Assembly (NCBI GenBank): GCA_905221605.1
Contig: CAJNDS010000935.1
Coordinates: forward strand, 225,001-289,000
DNA from: Symbiodinium natans
Lineage: Eukaryota; Sar; Dinophyceae; Suessiales; Symbiodiniaceae
Direction of reading: 5' to 3'
DNA length: 64,000 bases
The translations under genes and the position numbers were made by a program. Shown here piece by piece: positions 40,571 to 50,765 of the stretch (the first letter of the stretch is position 1; every line of letters starts with the position of its first letter). A model generated the notes under the pieces. It ran no database searches. It had not been told where the DNA came from and saw only the letters and a program-made list of their open reading frames with translations.

Positions 40571-40730
40571 CCTAGTTCTAAACTCTAAACCCCCAAACCC
40601 TAAACCCCCTAAACACCTGCGAAAAACTCCAAGCCCTAAAGACACGAAAACCCTAGAACCCCGAGACCCCTCTCCTCGAGGTAGGGGGCGAGGTAGGCAA
40701 AGATGGACCCGCGCCGGGTCGCCTGCGACA

Positions 40731-40916
40731 CTTGGAGGTTCATGGTACTTTTCATCAAATTATAACTGCAATTCTGTACTTATAGCCATATGACTGCACT
40801 TAAGGGGCTCATAAGTGGGTTATAAGTACAGTTACCATTGGTCAAAAAGTACCCCTAAACCCTAAACCCCTAAAAAGTACAGTTATAATTGGTTAATAAG
40901 CACCACGAACCTCCAA
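40731..40916. mobile_element. Foldback element, family I, with inserted CCCTAAA units
   Basis: CTTGGAGGTTCATGGTACTT ... ACGAACCTCCAAG, palindromic core, and CCCCTAAACCCTAAACCCC inserted in the right arm. Confidence 0.75.
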
Positions 40917-40989
40917 GCAGTCAGCTGCGCTGACCGAGGGCTCGTGAGGTGAAAATAGAAAATATACAAATTTAAACAGAAATACATGG

Positions 40990-41100
40990 TATGTATATGT
41001 ATATGTATATGTATACGTAAGTGTTTATATATATATATGTATATATGCAAAAATACACATATATATATATATATATATGCTCACGCCCCCCCCCCCCCCC
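40990..41100. repeat. AT/GT microsatellites and C-run
   Basis: TATGTATATG repeats, (AT)n near 41058-41078, and a C homopolymer at 41086-41100. Confidence 0.9.
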
Positions 41101-41267
41101 ATGATCCACGTTTCTGCTTCGAAACAGATGGATCTTGGGAGGAGAGGGGGCTATGAGCTAGCGACAAAAACACCGACAGGGCCGATAAAAACCTATATCA
41201 TTTCAAGTCAGGCAGGTCATTTACACCAACAAGGTAGAAAAATACCCGAACAAATCATGCTTTTTTA

Positions 41268-42600
41268 GAAAACTCGAGCCGGCTCGAATTTTCCAAAAAA
41301 AACTGACACAGTAAGTCGCCCAAACACGAGCAGGCTCGAACTTTCCAAAAAAAACCTAAATTTCAGGATCTATGGCTCCAGCAGCCCGGTAGATCCTGAA
41401 AGTTAGGTTTTTTTTGGAAAATTCGAGCCTGCTCGAGTTTCTGGGACCTAAAGCTTCAAGAATTTTAGGAAAATTCGAGCCGGCTCGAATTTTCCAAAAA
41501 AAACTGACACAGTAGATTGCCGAAACACGACCAGGCTCGAATTTTCCAAAAAAAAACCTAAATTTCAGGATCTATGGCTCCAGCAGCCCGGTAGATCCTG
41601 AAAGTTAGGTTTTTTTTGGAAAATCCGAGCCTGCTCGAGTTTCTGGGACCTAAAGCTTCAAGAGTTTTAGGAAAATTCGAGCCGGCTCGAATTTTCCAAA
41701 AAAAACTGACACAGTAGATTGCCGAAACACGACCAGGCTCGAATTTTCCAAAAAAAACCTAAATTTCAGGATCTATGGCTCCAGCAGCCCGGTAGATCCT
41801 GAAAGTTCGGTTTTTTTTGGAAAATTCGAGCCTGCTCGAGTTTCTGGGACCTAAAGCTTCAAGAATTTAGGAAAATTCGAGCCGGCTCAAATTTTCCAAA
41901 AAAAACTGACACAGTAGATTGCCGAAACACGACCAGGCTCGAATTTTCCAAAAAAAACCTAAATTTCAGGATCTATGGCTCCAGCAGCCCGGTAGATCCT
42001 GAAAGTTAGATTTTTTTGGAAAATCCGAGCCTGCTCGAGTTTCTGGGACCTAAAGCTTCAAGAATTTTAGGAAAATTCGAGCCGGCTCGAATTTTCCAAA
42101 AAAAAATGACACAGTAGATTGCCGAAACACGACCAGGCTCGAATTTTCCAAAAATACCTAAATTTCAGGATCTATGGCTCCAGCAGCCCGGTAGATCCTG
42201 AAAGTTGGGTTTTTTTTGGAAAATTCGAGCCTGCTCGAGTTTTCGAGACCTGGAGCTTCAAGAATTTTCGGAAAACTCGAGCCGGCTCGAGTTTTCTAAA
42301 AAAATGCTGAAGCCATAGCTGTGTGACCCCAAGGCCTCATAGATGACATAATTTAGGTTTTTTTGGAAAATTCGAGCCTGCTCGAGTTTTCGAGACCTGG
42401 AGCTTCAAGAATTTTCGGAAAATTCGAGCCGGCTCGAATTTTCTAAAAATATGCTGAAACCATGGCTGTGTGACCCCAAGGTCTCATAGATGACAGAATG
42501 TAGGTTTTTTTTGGAAAATTCGAGCCTGCTCGAGTCATGGTGACCTGGTGCCTGGAGATTTTTCGGAAAATTCGAGCCGGCTCGAGTTTTCCCGAAATCT
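41268..42600. repeat. Hairpin satellite: ~200-bp unit, then ~147-bp variant
   Basis: The palindrome TCGAGCCGGCTCGA recurs at 41274, 41475, 41677, 41877, 42077, 42277, 42424 and 42572, giving periods of 201, 202, 200, 200, 200, 147 and 148 bp. Each 200-bp unit holds a perfect short palindrome (GAAAATTCGAGCCGGCTCGAATTTTC) and a long stem: arms CCAGGCTCGAATTTTCCAAA..CCTAAATTTCAGGATCTA and TAGATCCTGAAAGTTAGG..TTTGGAAAATTCGAGCCTG, about 43 bp each around a 17-base loop. The last two units replace the stem loop by a different segment. No coding. The satellite stops inside the third ORF of the AT-rich island. Confidence 0.95.
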
Positions 42601-42605
42601 CTTGA

Positions 42606-42840
42606 TATTCTGACTGCGGTAATTGATACAATTAGTAGCATTAGTTACCAATTCTATTTCAATTCATAAGTTTCCCATATTGTTTGACGGCAAATATCTA
42701 ACTTGTGAGAAGAGGCCACGCAATGGTTTAAATCCAACAATCGTTTTGGTCTTAAACCCTTGACAATTAACATAAGAACTACCTTTGTGTCAAAGAAAAC
42801 TTAAACTATCAATGATATCTGCGGGACTAAAAGTTTCCAT
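42606..42840 (-). pseudogene. Broken ORF, possibly capsid-like, cut by the satellite
   Basis: Minus strand from ATG at 42840: METFSPADIIDSLSFL, in-frame TGA, then TKTIVGFKPLRGLFSQVRYL and a second in-frame TGA before IEIELVTNATN. It runs straight into the palindromic satellite. The pattern FKPL.GLF.Q..YLP....L.IE.EL resembles, from memory only, capsid-type proteins of small viruses or virus-like elements in protist genomes. AT content is far above the surroundings. Confidence 0.5.
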
Positions 42841-43097
42841 GATATATAAATAGCATAGATAATTTGATTACATATACATACCTTCAACTTGTATTCGATC
42901 AAGCAATTCAAAACTATATGAAGTGTATTACTATTATTCTTCTTCCTACCTTTCACCTGCTTAACTGCTTCATCTACTTAATTATTCTCAACTAACTTTC
43001 TTATCTCTTCGTAAGCATGTTGTTTAAATTGCTTCTCTATCTTCGATGTCTCTAATTTTTCGTATGTTGTTGCTTTCTTATGAAATGATTATGGCAT
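42801..43097 (-). pseudogene. Broken ORF, basic helical protein
   Basis: Starts at ATG 43097, overlapping the TGA of the preceding frame as TGATG. Reads MP, TAA, SFHKKATTYEKLETSKIEKQ, AYEEIRKLVENN, TAA, VDEAVKQVKGRKKNN, and on to 42801, overlapping the next ORF's start. Both internal stops are TAA. Lys/Glu-rich helix with a basic tail. Tight overlaps with both neighbours are typical of compact viral gene blocks. Confidence 0.45.
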
Positions 43098-43743
43098 CAA
43101 ACTGTTGTTAAAAACTCTTCTTCGGTTATAGGTAGATGTCCTGCTTTGTTTTTAATATTGCCTATATCTTCATAAGGATGTTTTTGTAGAGGGTCTAATG
43201 TTGATTTCTTTGATGTTATACTTCCTTTTTCAAACATACTAACGGGGTCTTCTACTTTCCGTATTCATATGTTTTGTCCCAGTGTCTTCTGGTCGTTGTC
43301 CTGATACATAAGGAGAACCATAGCTACGACTTCTGAATACATTCCCATAATCATTGTTTATTTGTTGTCCCGATGCTGAACCTAAACTGTGACTTACAAT
43401 ACCAGAAATTCCAGTTTCTTCTTTTCTTTAACCGTCTATTTCAATAAAACCATCTTGAATGAACTTATCTACATCTTTATAACACTGAGTCAGTTGCGTC
43501 TTATATAAAGGAAGGTTTCAATCACCATAAACATCTCTGCAGCTTTTAGTCCCAGCAATGTATAAAATAGAACCATCTTTGATATATCCCGTCAGGATTC
43601 TCATACGCTAATTTAAGTCCTTGCGTGTCCGTTAAGAATGTCTCTGTCTTTGCGAATTCGTCTCTAACTTCATTATGTAGTCTGCTTCTTGTGTTAGGTG
43701 CTTTACTTGAAACCCCTTCATCTCTTCTTTTATGTTCATGCAT
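43097..43743 (-). pseudogene. Broken lipase-like alpha/beta-hydrolase ORF
   Basis: Minus strand. Intact N-terminal 47 codons (MHEHKRRDEGVSSKAPNTRS to YENPDGIYQ), then a frameshift to DGSILYIAGTK. Next come an in-frame TGA, DKFIQDGF, an in-frame TAA, then ISGIVSHSLGSASGQQINN, a class-3-lipase-like nucleophile elbow (S-H-S-L-G), and a YGSPYVSG strand. A second frameshift leads to EDPVSMFEKGSITSKKSTLD and ends LPITEEEFLTTV. Order and spacing fit lipase-like proteins carried by some small DNA viruses of protists (inference). Internal stops replace what look like Trp (TGA) and Gln (TAA) codons. Confidence 0.6.
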
Positions 43744-44799
43744 TATACAATGGTTTGCAAGGTAATATTTATCTAATCAATGAATATTGTTGAAGTTCAA
43801 GAAGGTGTATATTGGAAGCTACTATAGAGTGAATAACAGAGATTAGCAAACCACACAAAACCAAATCCAGAAACGGATTCTGTTTGTAGATTTCTGTTGT
43901 TTAAAAGTGTAGATAATCAACAGCAAGTTGTAGCTTCAGACATGGCAAGACACGAAAGTATCGTAAATACCGGTGTTTTTTTCACATCAACCATATGTGC
44001 AAATAAGCACAGGTGCAGAAGGACAAGCAAGAAAAGGATACATATGGATCATGGGGGGGGGGTGTGACCATATATATATATATATATATATATATGTCCC
44101 CCCTCCGCGGCGACTGTCAGATGCTTGGACGCTCTGAACCGGGTTTGGTTTCGGGTTTCGGGTAGGGTTGCGAGTTTAGAGATCCCTAAACCCTAACCCT
44201 AAACCCTAAACCCTCAACCCTCAACCCTAAACCCTAAACCCTCAACCCTCAACCCTAAACCCTAACAGGGCTTAGGGAACTTCAGGGCCGCGAAAGCCGG
44301 GTGAAGGCACTCCTGGATGCTTCGAGCTCATGCCTGGAGAGTTTCGGAACCCCCCAAAACCCAACATGAACTCCCCACAAACCCCATAAATTGAGTTTAG
44401 GGTTTAGGGTTTAGGGTTTAGGGTTTAGGGTTTAGAATTTAGGGTTTAGGGTTTAGGGTTGTTGCCCCCCCTTATACTAACAATGATTAACAGGGATTAG
44501 ACATGCAAGGCGTGAAAGAATGCGCGATTTTATGATTCAGATTTACAAGCCTGTACAGTTCGTTCATGTATTCACTCGCTGTACTCTATGATTAAAAGTG
44601 TGTATCGCGGGCTCACTAAAATGCGTATAGTATGCCCGCGGAAAAAGACCTATTTTATTCTGTTAAGAGCTCCCAATAAAATGTACTATATGGTTACCTC
44701 CCGGGCTAATGATGGAAATACAGGCCCGGGGAATTATAATAGTACTAATAAGGGCCCCGAAAAAAATCACGCTAATTTCGGGCCCTTGTTCGTTTCGCC

Positions 44800-45060
44800 C
44801 CCCAAAGCACCCCACCCCGCCCCCCCCCCACCCCCCCCACCCCCCCCCACCCCCCCCACCCCCCCCCCCCACCCCCACCCCCCACCCCCCCCACCCCCCC
44901 CCACCCCCACCCCCCCCACCCACCCCACCCACCCCCAACCCCCACCCCCCCCCACCCCCCCCCCCACCCCCCCCCACCCCCCCCCCCCACCCACCCCCCC
45001 CCACCCACCCCCCCACCCAGGCTCCTCCTCCTCCCCCTCCACCACCCCCCCCCCCTTTAA
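44800..45060. repeat. C-homopolymer / CCCACC tract
   Basis: About 250 bp of C runs broken by single A. It yields several long Pro or Gly/Trp frames on both strands that are artefacts. Confidence 0.95.
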
Positions 45061-45129
45061 CCGCGCTGCCCTTCCTCCCCTTTGCCGAGGCGGCGCGCGC
45101 AAGCGTTTACAATTATCACTGCATGATGC

Positions 45130-45210
45130 GCCACCCTTTTTGGCTGCTTGATAGGGAACCCAGAACTACAGGGAAAAGGGTACCACTGGGCTATTACGAA
45201 GCCCGGTAAT
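45130..45210. mobile_element. Foldback element, family III fragment
   Basis: ATAGGGAACCCAGAACTACAGGG ... GGTACCACTGGGCTA is the right half of a family III element; the left half seems replaced by the C-rich tract. Confidence 0.5.
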
Positions 45211-45295
45211 CGAAGCCCTAAACCCTGAACCCTAAACCCTAAACCCGGGGGACCCTAAACCCTAAACCCTAAACCCTAAACCCAAAACCCAAAAC

Positions 45296-45368
45296 CCAAG
45301 AAGCCCCAATCCCTGGCGGAGGCTGCCTGTGTGGTCCTCTTGTCGAGCTGGCTCCCCTTCTTCGTGGC
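45296..45368 (-). CDS. Predicted internal exon
   Basis: Minus-strand acceptor CTTTGCAG, 24 codons plus one base (ATKKGSQLDKRTTQAASARD then WGFL), donor GTTTTGGG. CCCTAAA and TTTAGGG arrays flank it. The plus strand reads a hydrophobic frame. The acceptor strength favours minus. Confidence 0.55.
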
Positions 45369-45385
45369 CTGCAAAGCGTGCAGAG

Positions 45386-45580
45386 GTTTAGGGTTTAGGG
45401 TTTAGGGTTTAGGGTTTAGGGTTTGGGGTTTGGGGTTTGGGGTTTGGGGTTTGGGGTTTGGGGTTTGGGGTTTGGGGTTTGGGGTTTGGGGTTTGGGGTT
45501 TGGGGTTTGGAGTTTGGAGTTTGGGGTTTGGGGTTTGGGGTTTGGGGTTGGGGTTTGGGGTTTGGGGTTTGGGGTTTACG
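45386..45580. repeat. TTTAGGG array passing into a pure TTTGGGG array
   Basis: Five TTTAGGG units, then about 20 TTTGGGG units. TTTGGGG differs at one base and shows block homogenisation. The Gly/Leu/Val frame over it is an artefact. Confidence 0.95.
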
Positions 45581-45827
45581 TTTTAGTGTGATGGGTAAGA
45601 TCTATGCTGGAACGCCCCAGGATGGGATTAGTTTTAAAGGCTTTAGGGTTTGGGTTTGTTTGGGGTTTAAGGCGTACAAATCCGGGGCGGAGGGAGGGGG
45701 GGGGGGGGGGTGGTTGGCTTTGGCTACAGCCAAGAGTCAGCACTGGCCATCATTTCTCACGCAGGTCTCCACCAAAGCCCCAAACTCTTTGGTCATTGAA
45801 CCCAAAACCCTGAAACATTAATCCCTA

Positions 45828-45908
45828 ACCCTAAACCCTAAACCCTAAACCCTAAACCCTAAACCCTAAACCCTAAACCCTAAACCCTAAACCCTAAACC
45901 CTAAACCC
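45828..45908. repeat. CCCTAAA array, about 11 units
   Basis: Perfect units. From here to 46,030 I see no gene. Confidence 0.95.
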
Positions 45909-46035
45909 TCCCACCTTTGCCTCCTTAACTCGAACCAGAACCTTCTCAACTCAACCGCTCCAAATCTCTTCAAACTCATTCATAAAGGGGTTCAGGGCTT
46001 AGGGAAGTTTAGGGTCGCGAATCTTATTGAAGGTA

Positions 46036-46168
46036 TCCTAGACCCAGGAGTAACCTAGGAATAACAAGGGTGCCCTTTTTGGTTAGAAGGGGGTTATAAG
46101 GGAACCTATACCCTAAAATAAACCTAGCAAAAAGGGAAAAAGGGCATTTAAGGGCATACTCTGGGCCC
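46036..46168. mobile_element. Foldback element, family IIb
   Basis: GACCCAGGAGTAACCTAGGAATAAC ... GGGCATACTCTGGGCCC, with GGGTGCCCTTTTTGG inside. Confidence 0.7.
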
Positions 46169-46577
46169 GAGAAACCCGAAAACACTCGCGAGGAAACGAG
46201 ATCCGTCGATCCTGAAACATGAAATGTCCTGCGATTCCATCTTGGCCTAGAGTTCAGTGGACACTTCTTACGTGGTTTGGGGTTTGGGGCTTAGGGTTTG
46301 GGGTTTAGTTTCAGGGTTTCAAGTGGAGAGATGCCAGCAGAAATGTCAGATGATGCATTCCTTGAGGACCATGAACCCCTAAAATTGGGACCCGATACCT
46401 TACACTACTATAATACATTCTAAAGTATATGAACCAAAACTCTAAATCCCAAATTCTAAACCCTAAACCCTAAATCCAAGAAGCCCTTTTAGGGGTTCGT
46501 TTGATCCTGGAGGTTGAAGTACAATGAGCATGTTGGACGGCTTTTGCATGGCTTTTGCCTATCCCAGGATGGCCCTT

Positions 46578-46800
46578 AAAACCCCTAAACCCTAAACCCT
46601 AAACCCTAAACCCTAAACCCTAAACCCTAAACCCTAAACCCTAAATCCTATTCAACCCAATAAGGGAAGCTATGAAATGTCCCAAGGGCCTTCCGAGGTT
46701 TTGTTAAGGTGCATATTTGTTGGGGTTTCAGGCCTTCGAGCCGCTACAACTTTACGGGATTACAAGGTTTAGGGTTTAGGGTTTAGGGTTTAGGGTTTAG
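46578..46800. repeat. Inverted CCCTAAA / TTTAGGG pair without a clear exon
   Basis: CCCTAAA units to about 46640 and TTTAGGG units from 46767, separated by about 125 bp that contain a repeated motif (AGCTATGAAATGTCCCAAGGGCC, also near 58900). No open exon with splice sites on either strand. Confidence 0.7.
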
Positions 46801-47449
46801 GTGTATATATATATAGATCGATAGATAGATCGAGATATAGATAGAGAGATAGATAGATACATACCCTTTAGGAGCCTAATTCCCTCATCCCTACTAAGAA
46901 CCAGCAAGTCCACGCGCAGGCCTTCGAGAAAAGGATCCGAAGCACGAGTGGGAAAACCTGCACGGCCGGGTCCCGGGGCAGTCCCTGTCGGGTAGATCAA
47001 GGGACTACAGGAGGGACCCTTATTCGGGGCTTTCATAGGCTATTTGGGGGCTATTTAGGTACACAGGGACGTTTTAAGTAGAGAGACTTGGCAACCCACA
47101 CTGCGCCGGGCTTAGGGTTCTTAAGGGAGGGGGGTTCAAGGGGGGTATGTAGCCCAAGGCTCCCTTCATACTCCTTACTACTCCCGAAAAGTCCCTAAGC
47201 TTCCCTAAGATTCCCTAGGAACCTACCCCTCCATCCCTTAAGAATGCTTGGTCAAGATTCCACCCACCGAGCTCCCGTGAACCCTGAAACCCAAAGCCTA
47301 CTCAAAGAATTCACGGGGAATTACAAGCCAGGTTCCCTAAGTAAGGTCATAACCGACCAGAACCCAAGTTACGCCAGCTGTAACCCCAGTTAACACCCCC
47401 TAAACCCACAACCCCAGTGAAAACCTACCCACGCCTCTCCAAGTACACC

Positions 47450-47720
47450 CTAAACCCTAAACCCTAAACCCTAAACCCTAAACCCTAAACCCTAAACCCT
47501 AAACCCTGAACCCTGAACCCTGAACCCTGAACCCTGCTAGTGGGCTTCTGAGGCTTCCCAAATTCATATGTACTATGTAATATGTAATATACATATATAT
47601 ATATAACATATTATATTTTTCGTAGTATGTATACATAGAGCTTATTTGGTACAAATGGGGGGATTTAGGGTTTAGGGTTTAGGGTTTAGGGTTTAGGGTT
47701 TAGGGTTTAGGGTTTAGGGT
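47450..47720. repeat. CCCTAAA/CCCTGAA array, AT-rich stem, TTTAGGG array
   Basis: Arrays at 47450-47535 and 47665-47733 face each other across an AT-rich palindromic segment (ACTATGTAATATG...TATGTATAC). No exon. Confidence 0.8.
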
Positions 47721-48131
47721 TTAGGGTTTAGGGATATTTAAGCTATATGGGGGTTTCCGAGGTCAGGGTACCTTATCGGGTCCTGAATATAAGGGAATCC
47801 TATAAGTTGGGGATCTATATCAGGAGTCCCTTCTTTTCGTAAACCCCCCACATAGAACTTCTTTTGTACGAAGCGCCCTGAACCTTAAACCCTAAGCCTA
47901 GGATTGGCAGAACCCTAGTTGTCCCCTAAACCCTAAACCCTAAACCCTAAGCCCTAAGCCCTAAGCCCTAAACCCGAAACCCTAAACCCTAAGCCCTGCA
48001 CTGCTTAAATGGGTTTAGGGCTTTAAGGGCTTAGTGTTTAGGGTTGAGGTATTGCTGCTCAAGGGAGGTTCAGCAAAACCAAAATCCCAAAACCCAAAAC
48101 ACCGGAAGACCACGCAGCGTGCGTCTTCCAA

Positions 48132-48202
48132 CTACAAGACAGAGGGGGCCTTGTCGCGGTGCTCGTACAGGACGTTTGTTGGCTGCTCTGGGTCCTCCAT
48201 GT
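48132..48202 (-). CDS. Predicted terminal exon
   Basis: Minus-strand acceptor CCCATGCAG, two leading bases, MEDPEQPTNVLYEHRDKAPS then VL and a TAG stop at 48132. The only minus exon here that ends in a stop rather than a donor, so it may be the 3' end of the gene whose exons lie between 48 and 58.7 kb. Acidic then basic. Product unknown. Confidence 0.5.
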
Positions 48203-49582
48203 CTGCATGGGAATTGATTAGTCTTTTGCCTTCTTTGGTACTGGTACCCTACACAATATACGGTTTAGGGTTTACTGTAAGCCAGACCGCCTTCCCTCCC
48301 CGAGGCAAAACAAACCATAATCCCGACCAAACCCCTATGTGCTGTCCCCTGCAACTCTAAACCCTAAACTCTAAACCCTAAACTCCAAACCCTAAACCCT
48401 GGATGAGGCTTCCACTCCAGGACCTCACCTAGGTTGGCCAGTGCCCCTATAAGAAAGACTAGCTAACCCAAATGATGCACCTTGTTGGACTTAAACGAAA
48501 AACAAATTGTAAGAAGCCCAAAAGAAAGGCGAATGCTATGTGAATGCCACCTAAGGTCGTTCTTGGGTTTAGGGTTTAGGGTTTAGGGTCCATAGGGTTT
48601 AGGGTTTAGGGTTTAGGGCTGAAGGGCCTGGGGTGTCTTCAGGTTTTTGGCTGAGGGCGTTTGCGTCGGGCTTTCGGCTCCCGGAACCCCCGAAACCCCC
48701 AAAGCCTTAACCCCCTCAACTGCTTGGGGTAGGTAAGGGTTTAGGGCTTAGGGTTCCAGATTTCGGGTTTAGGGTTTAGGGCTTAAGGGCCCGGATGGGA
48801 CAAAGGTTAAGGAAGTTATCGGGTTGGGGGTTTAGGCTTTAGGCTTGTGGGTCGGGAGCTCCAACCCGGTGTCAAGTGGTCTCCGACACCCCAGGTCAGG
48901 AATGTGACAAACCCTAAACCCTACACCCTAAACCCTAAACCCTGAACCCTAAACCCTAAACCCTGGCCCTAAACCCGAACCCCCCCCCCCCCAAGAAAAA
49001 AAAAAAAAAACCTAAACCCTAACCCTGGCCCTAAACCCATGTGACAGTAGCCTCAATCCGACTGCCCTATATCACCCCCAAGATTCCCTATCAGGGATTC
49101 TTGTCCCTGAATCACGCTTCGAAAAACCTAAACATTACGCCACTAAACCCTAAACCCCAAACCCCAAACCCCAGACGCCAAACCCCAAACCCCAAACCCC
49201 AAATCCTAAACCCCACACCCCGCTTAAAAAATGTTTGCATGCTTTCCCACTGACTGAAGCCCTCCGAAAAAATCAACTGACCTTTATCCTGGCGCCATGG
49301 GGCCATCCATAAGACGGCCCGAGCTGGTTCTTTTGGGGGAAGGTTGGCTGTAAGCTCTAAACCCTAAACCCTAAAAACCTTCGACCCGAAAAGGAGTAAT
49401 CATGGTGAGGTGTACACCCCCAAAAAACCTTGAACCCTAGAAGCCCTAAATGCCCTTAAAAGCCCGAAAAAACCTAACAACCCTACGCGCTAAGCCTGAA
49501 GACCCTACACTAATACAACCTGAAAAAAACCTAAACCCTAGCTCCAAAACCTAAACTCTCACTAAAAACGCTCCCGAGTCAC

Positions 49583-49641
49583 CTGAGGATCGGTCCTCTG
49601 TGGACGCAGCCTTCGTCGCCGATAGCGACAGGAGCTCGGTA
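49583..49641 (-). CDS. Predicted internal exon
   Basis: Minus-strand acceptor ACTTTCAG, YRAPVAIGDEGCVHRGPIL plus AG, donor AG|GTGACT. The plus strand is also open (ESPEDRSSVDAAFVADSDRS). The two good splice sites favour minus. TTTAGGG units start at 49671. Confidence 0.5.
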
Positions 49642-49832
49642 CTGAAAGTGCTGTCGTCACCTCGGGTTAGTTTAGGGTTTAGGGTTTAGGGTTTGGGGTT
49701 TAGGGTTTCGGGTTTAGGGTTTAGGATTTAGCGTTTATAGGGTTTAGGGTAGTTATATGGTCCGATAATCTGGTCCCTCACCTTCTTTAAAGGGTTCTGA
49801 GGTATGGGCCCGTGGGCTTAGTATCGTATAGA

Positions 49833-49950
49833 AGGGCTTAGTAGCCCAGTAGCCATACTAAAATAAGGGCACCCTTTGTGGGATTGGTTACTTTAGAAGG
49901 GAACCTTGAACCCCAAAAAACGGGAAAAGGGCACCATTGGGCTACCGAGA
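49833..49950. mobile_element. Foldback element, family III
   Basis: AGTAGCCCAGTAGCCATAC ... GGGCACCATTGGGCTACCG with GGTTACTTTAGAAGGGAACC inside. Confidence 0.7.
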
Positions 49951-50301
49951 GGGCTAGATAGTTCGCCATTTCAAGGGCCGCAGCATCGCAGACGAACCTA
50001 TGGTGCAGGGTCTGATACTTTGCTCATCCAAGCTGCCAGCCTTGGGGACGAGATGAGCTCTAAAAGGGTTTATGGTTCAGATGCCTTAATAGGAATTCTT
50101 GTGGTATAGGGTTTATGGGCCATATACCTTGATAGGAATTCTAGTAGTATAGGGTATATATGACCCCCCAATTTTAGGGTTCATGTCGTCCGAACCCTCC
50201 ACTTTCGAGAAACGACAGCCCAGTCAGTGGGGATGGAGCGTGTAACACGGCGCTCCGCCCTCCACCAAAAGAGCACTGTCCTCGGTGCGGTGCACCGGCA
50301 A

Positions 50302-50402
50302 CCGTTGCTGCGCTAACCGGGTCTTATCCCTTTTTTGCTTAAAGGGGTTTATAAGGGAACCTAAACCTACCAAAAAGGGAATTCGGGTACTACTGGGCAT
50401 CC
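50302..50402. mobile_element. Foldback element, family II (introner family)
   Basis: CCCTTTTTTGCTTAAAGGGGTTTATAAGGGAACCTAAACC then GGGTACTACTGGGCATCCTAG. Very close to the copy at 54385-54499. Confidence 0.75.
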
Positions 50403-50765
50403 TAGCAATTAGCGCACTCAACTTCAAAAATGCAGCCACTGGCAAAATTGCCTGACATCGACTCGGAAAGCTCATGTCTTGCACACAAGGCCTCCTGAGC
50501 CGTTCTGGAACCCTAAACCCTAAACCCTAAACCCTAAACCCTAAGCCCTAAACCCTAAACCCCTCGTTCATACACGCAGCCGGCTACACAACTAAACTAG
50601 AGCAGCAGAACGTGCAGATCTGAAATGCCACATGTGGGTTCAAAAGAAGCATCAAGAAAGAAACTGCACAAACACGTTTGCCCGGTGAATCTTCGGGTGT
50701 CACGACTCGCCCGAAATGGAATTCAGGCTGTTGAAATCTGCACATTATGCAGAACTGTATCTGTT

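Larger units (their letters stand above)
42600..44045. other. AT-rich island
   Basis: About 1.45 kb, markedly richer in A and T than the rest and free of TTTAGGG units. Holds the three overlapping minus ORFs. The part at 43745-44045 upstream of the first ORF is AT-rich without a clear frame and ends at a G run and an (AT)n repeat (44067-44095). Probable remnant of a foreign element. Confidence 0.75.

Noticed and set aside
41268-42600. CRISPR array
   Set aside because: The repeats are regularly spaced, but the spacers are themselves repeated and the unit is about 200 bp with large internal hairpins. The context is eukaryotic and no cas-like genes exist.
42600-44045. Inserted mitochondrial or plastid DNA
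   Set aside because: AT-richness fits, but no cox, cob, rRNA or photosystem sequence was recognised, whereas a lipase-like elbow and overlapping ORFs fit a virus-like element better.
44588-45209. Long Pro-rich and Gly/Trp-rich open frames on both strands
   Set aside because: They are translations of C/G homopolymer runs with single-base interruptions and exist in all frames, so they carry no coding signal.
45423-45821. Gly/Val/Trp/Leu-rich ORF of 132 codons
   Set aside because: It translates a TTTGGGG array and has no independent coding evidence.
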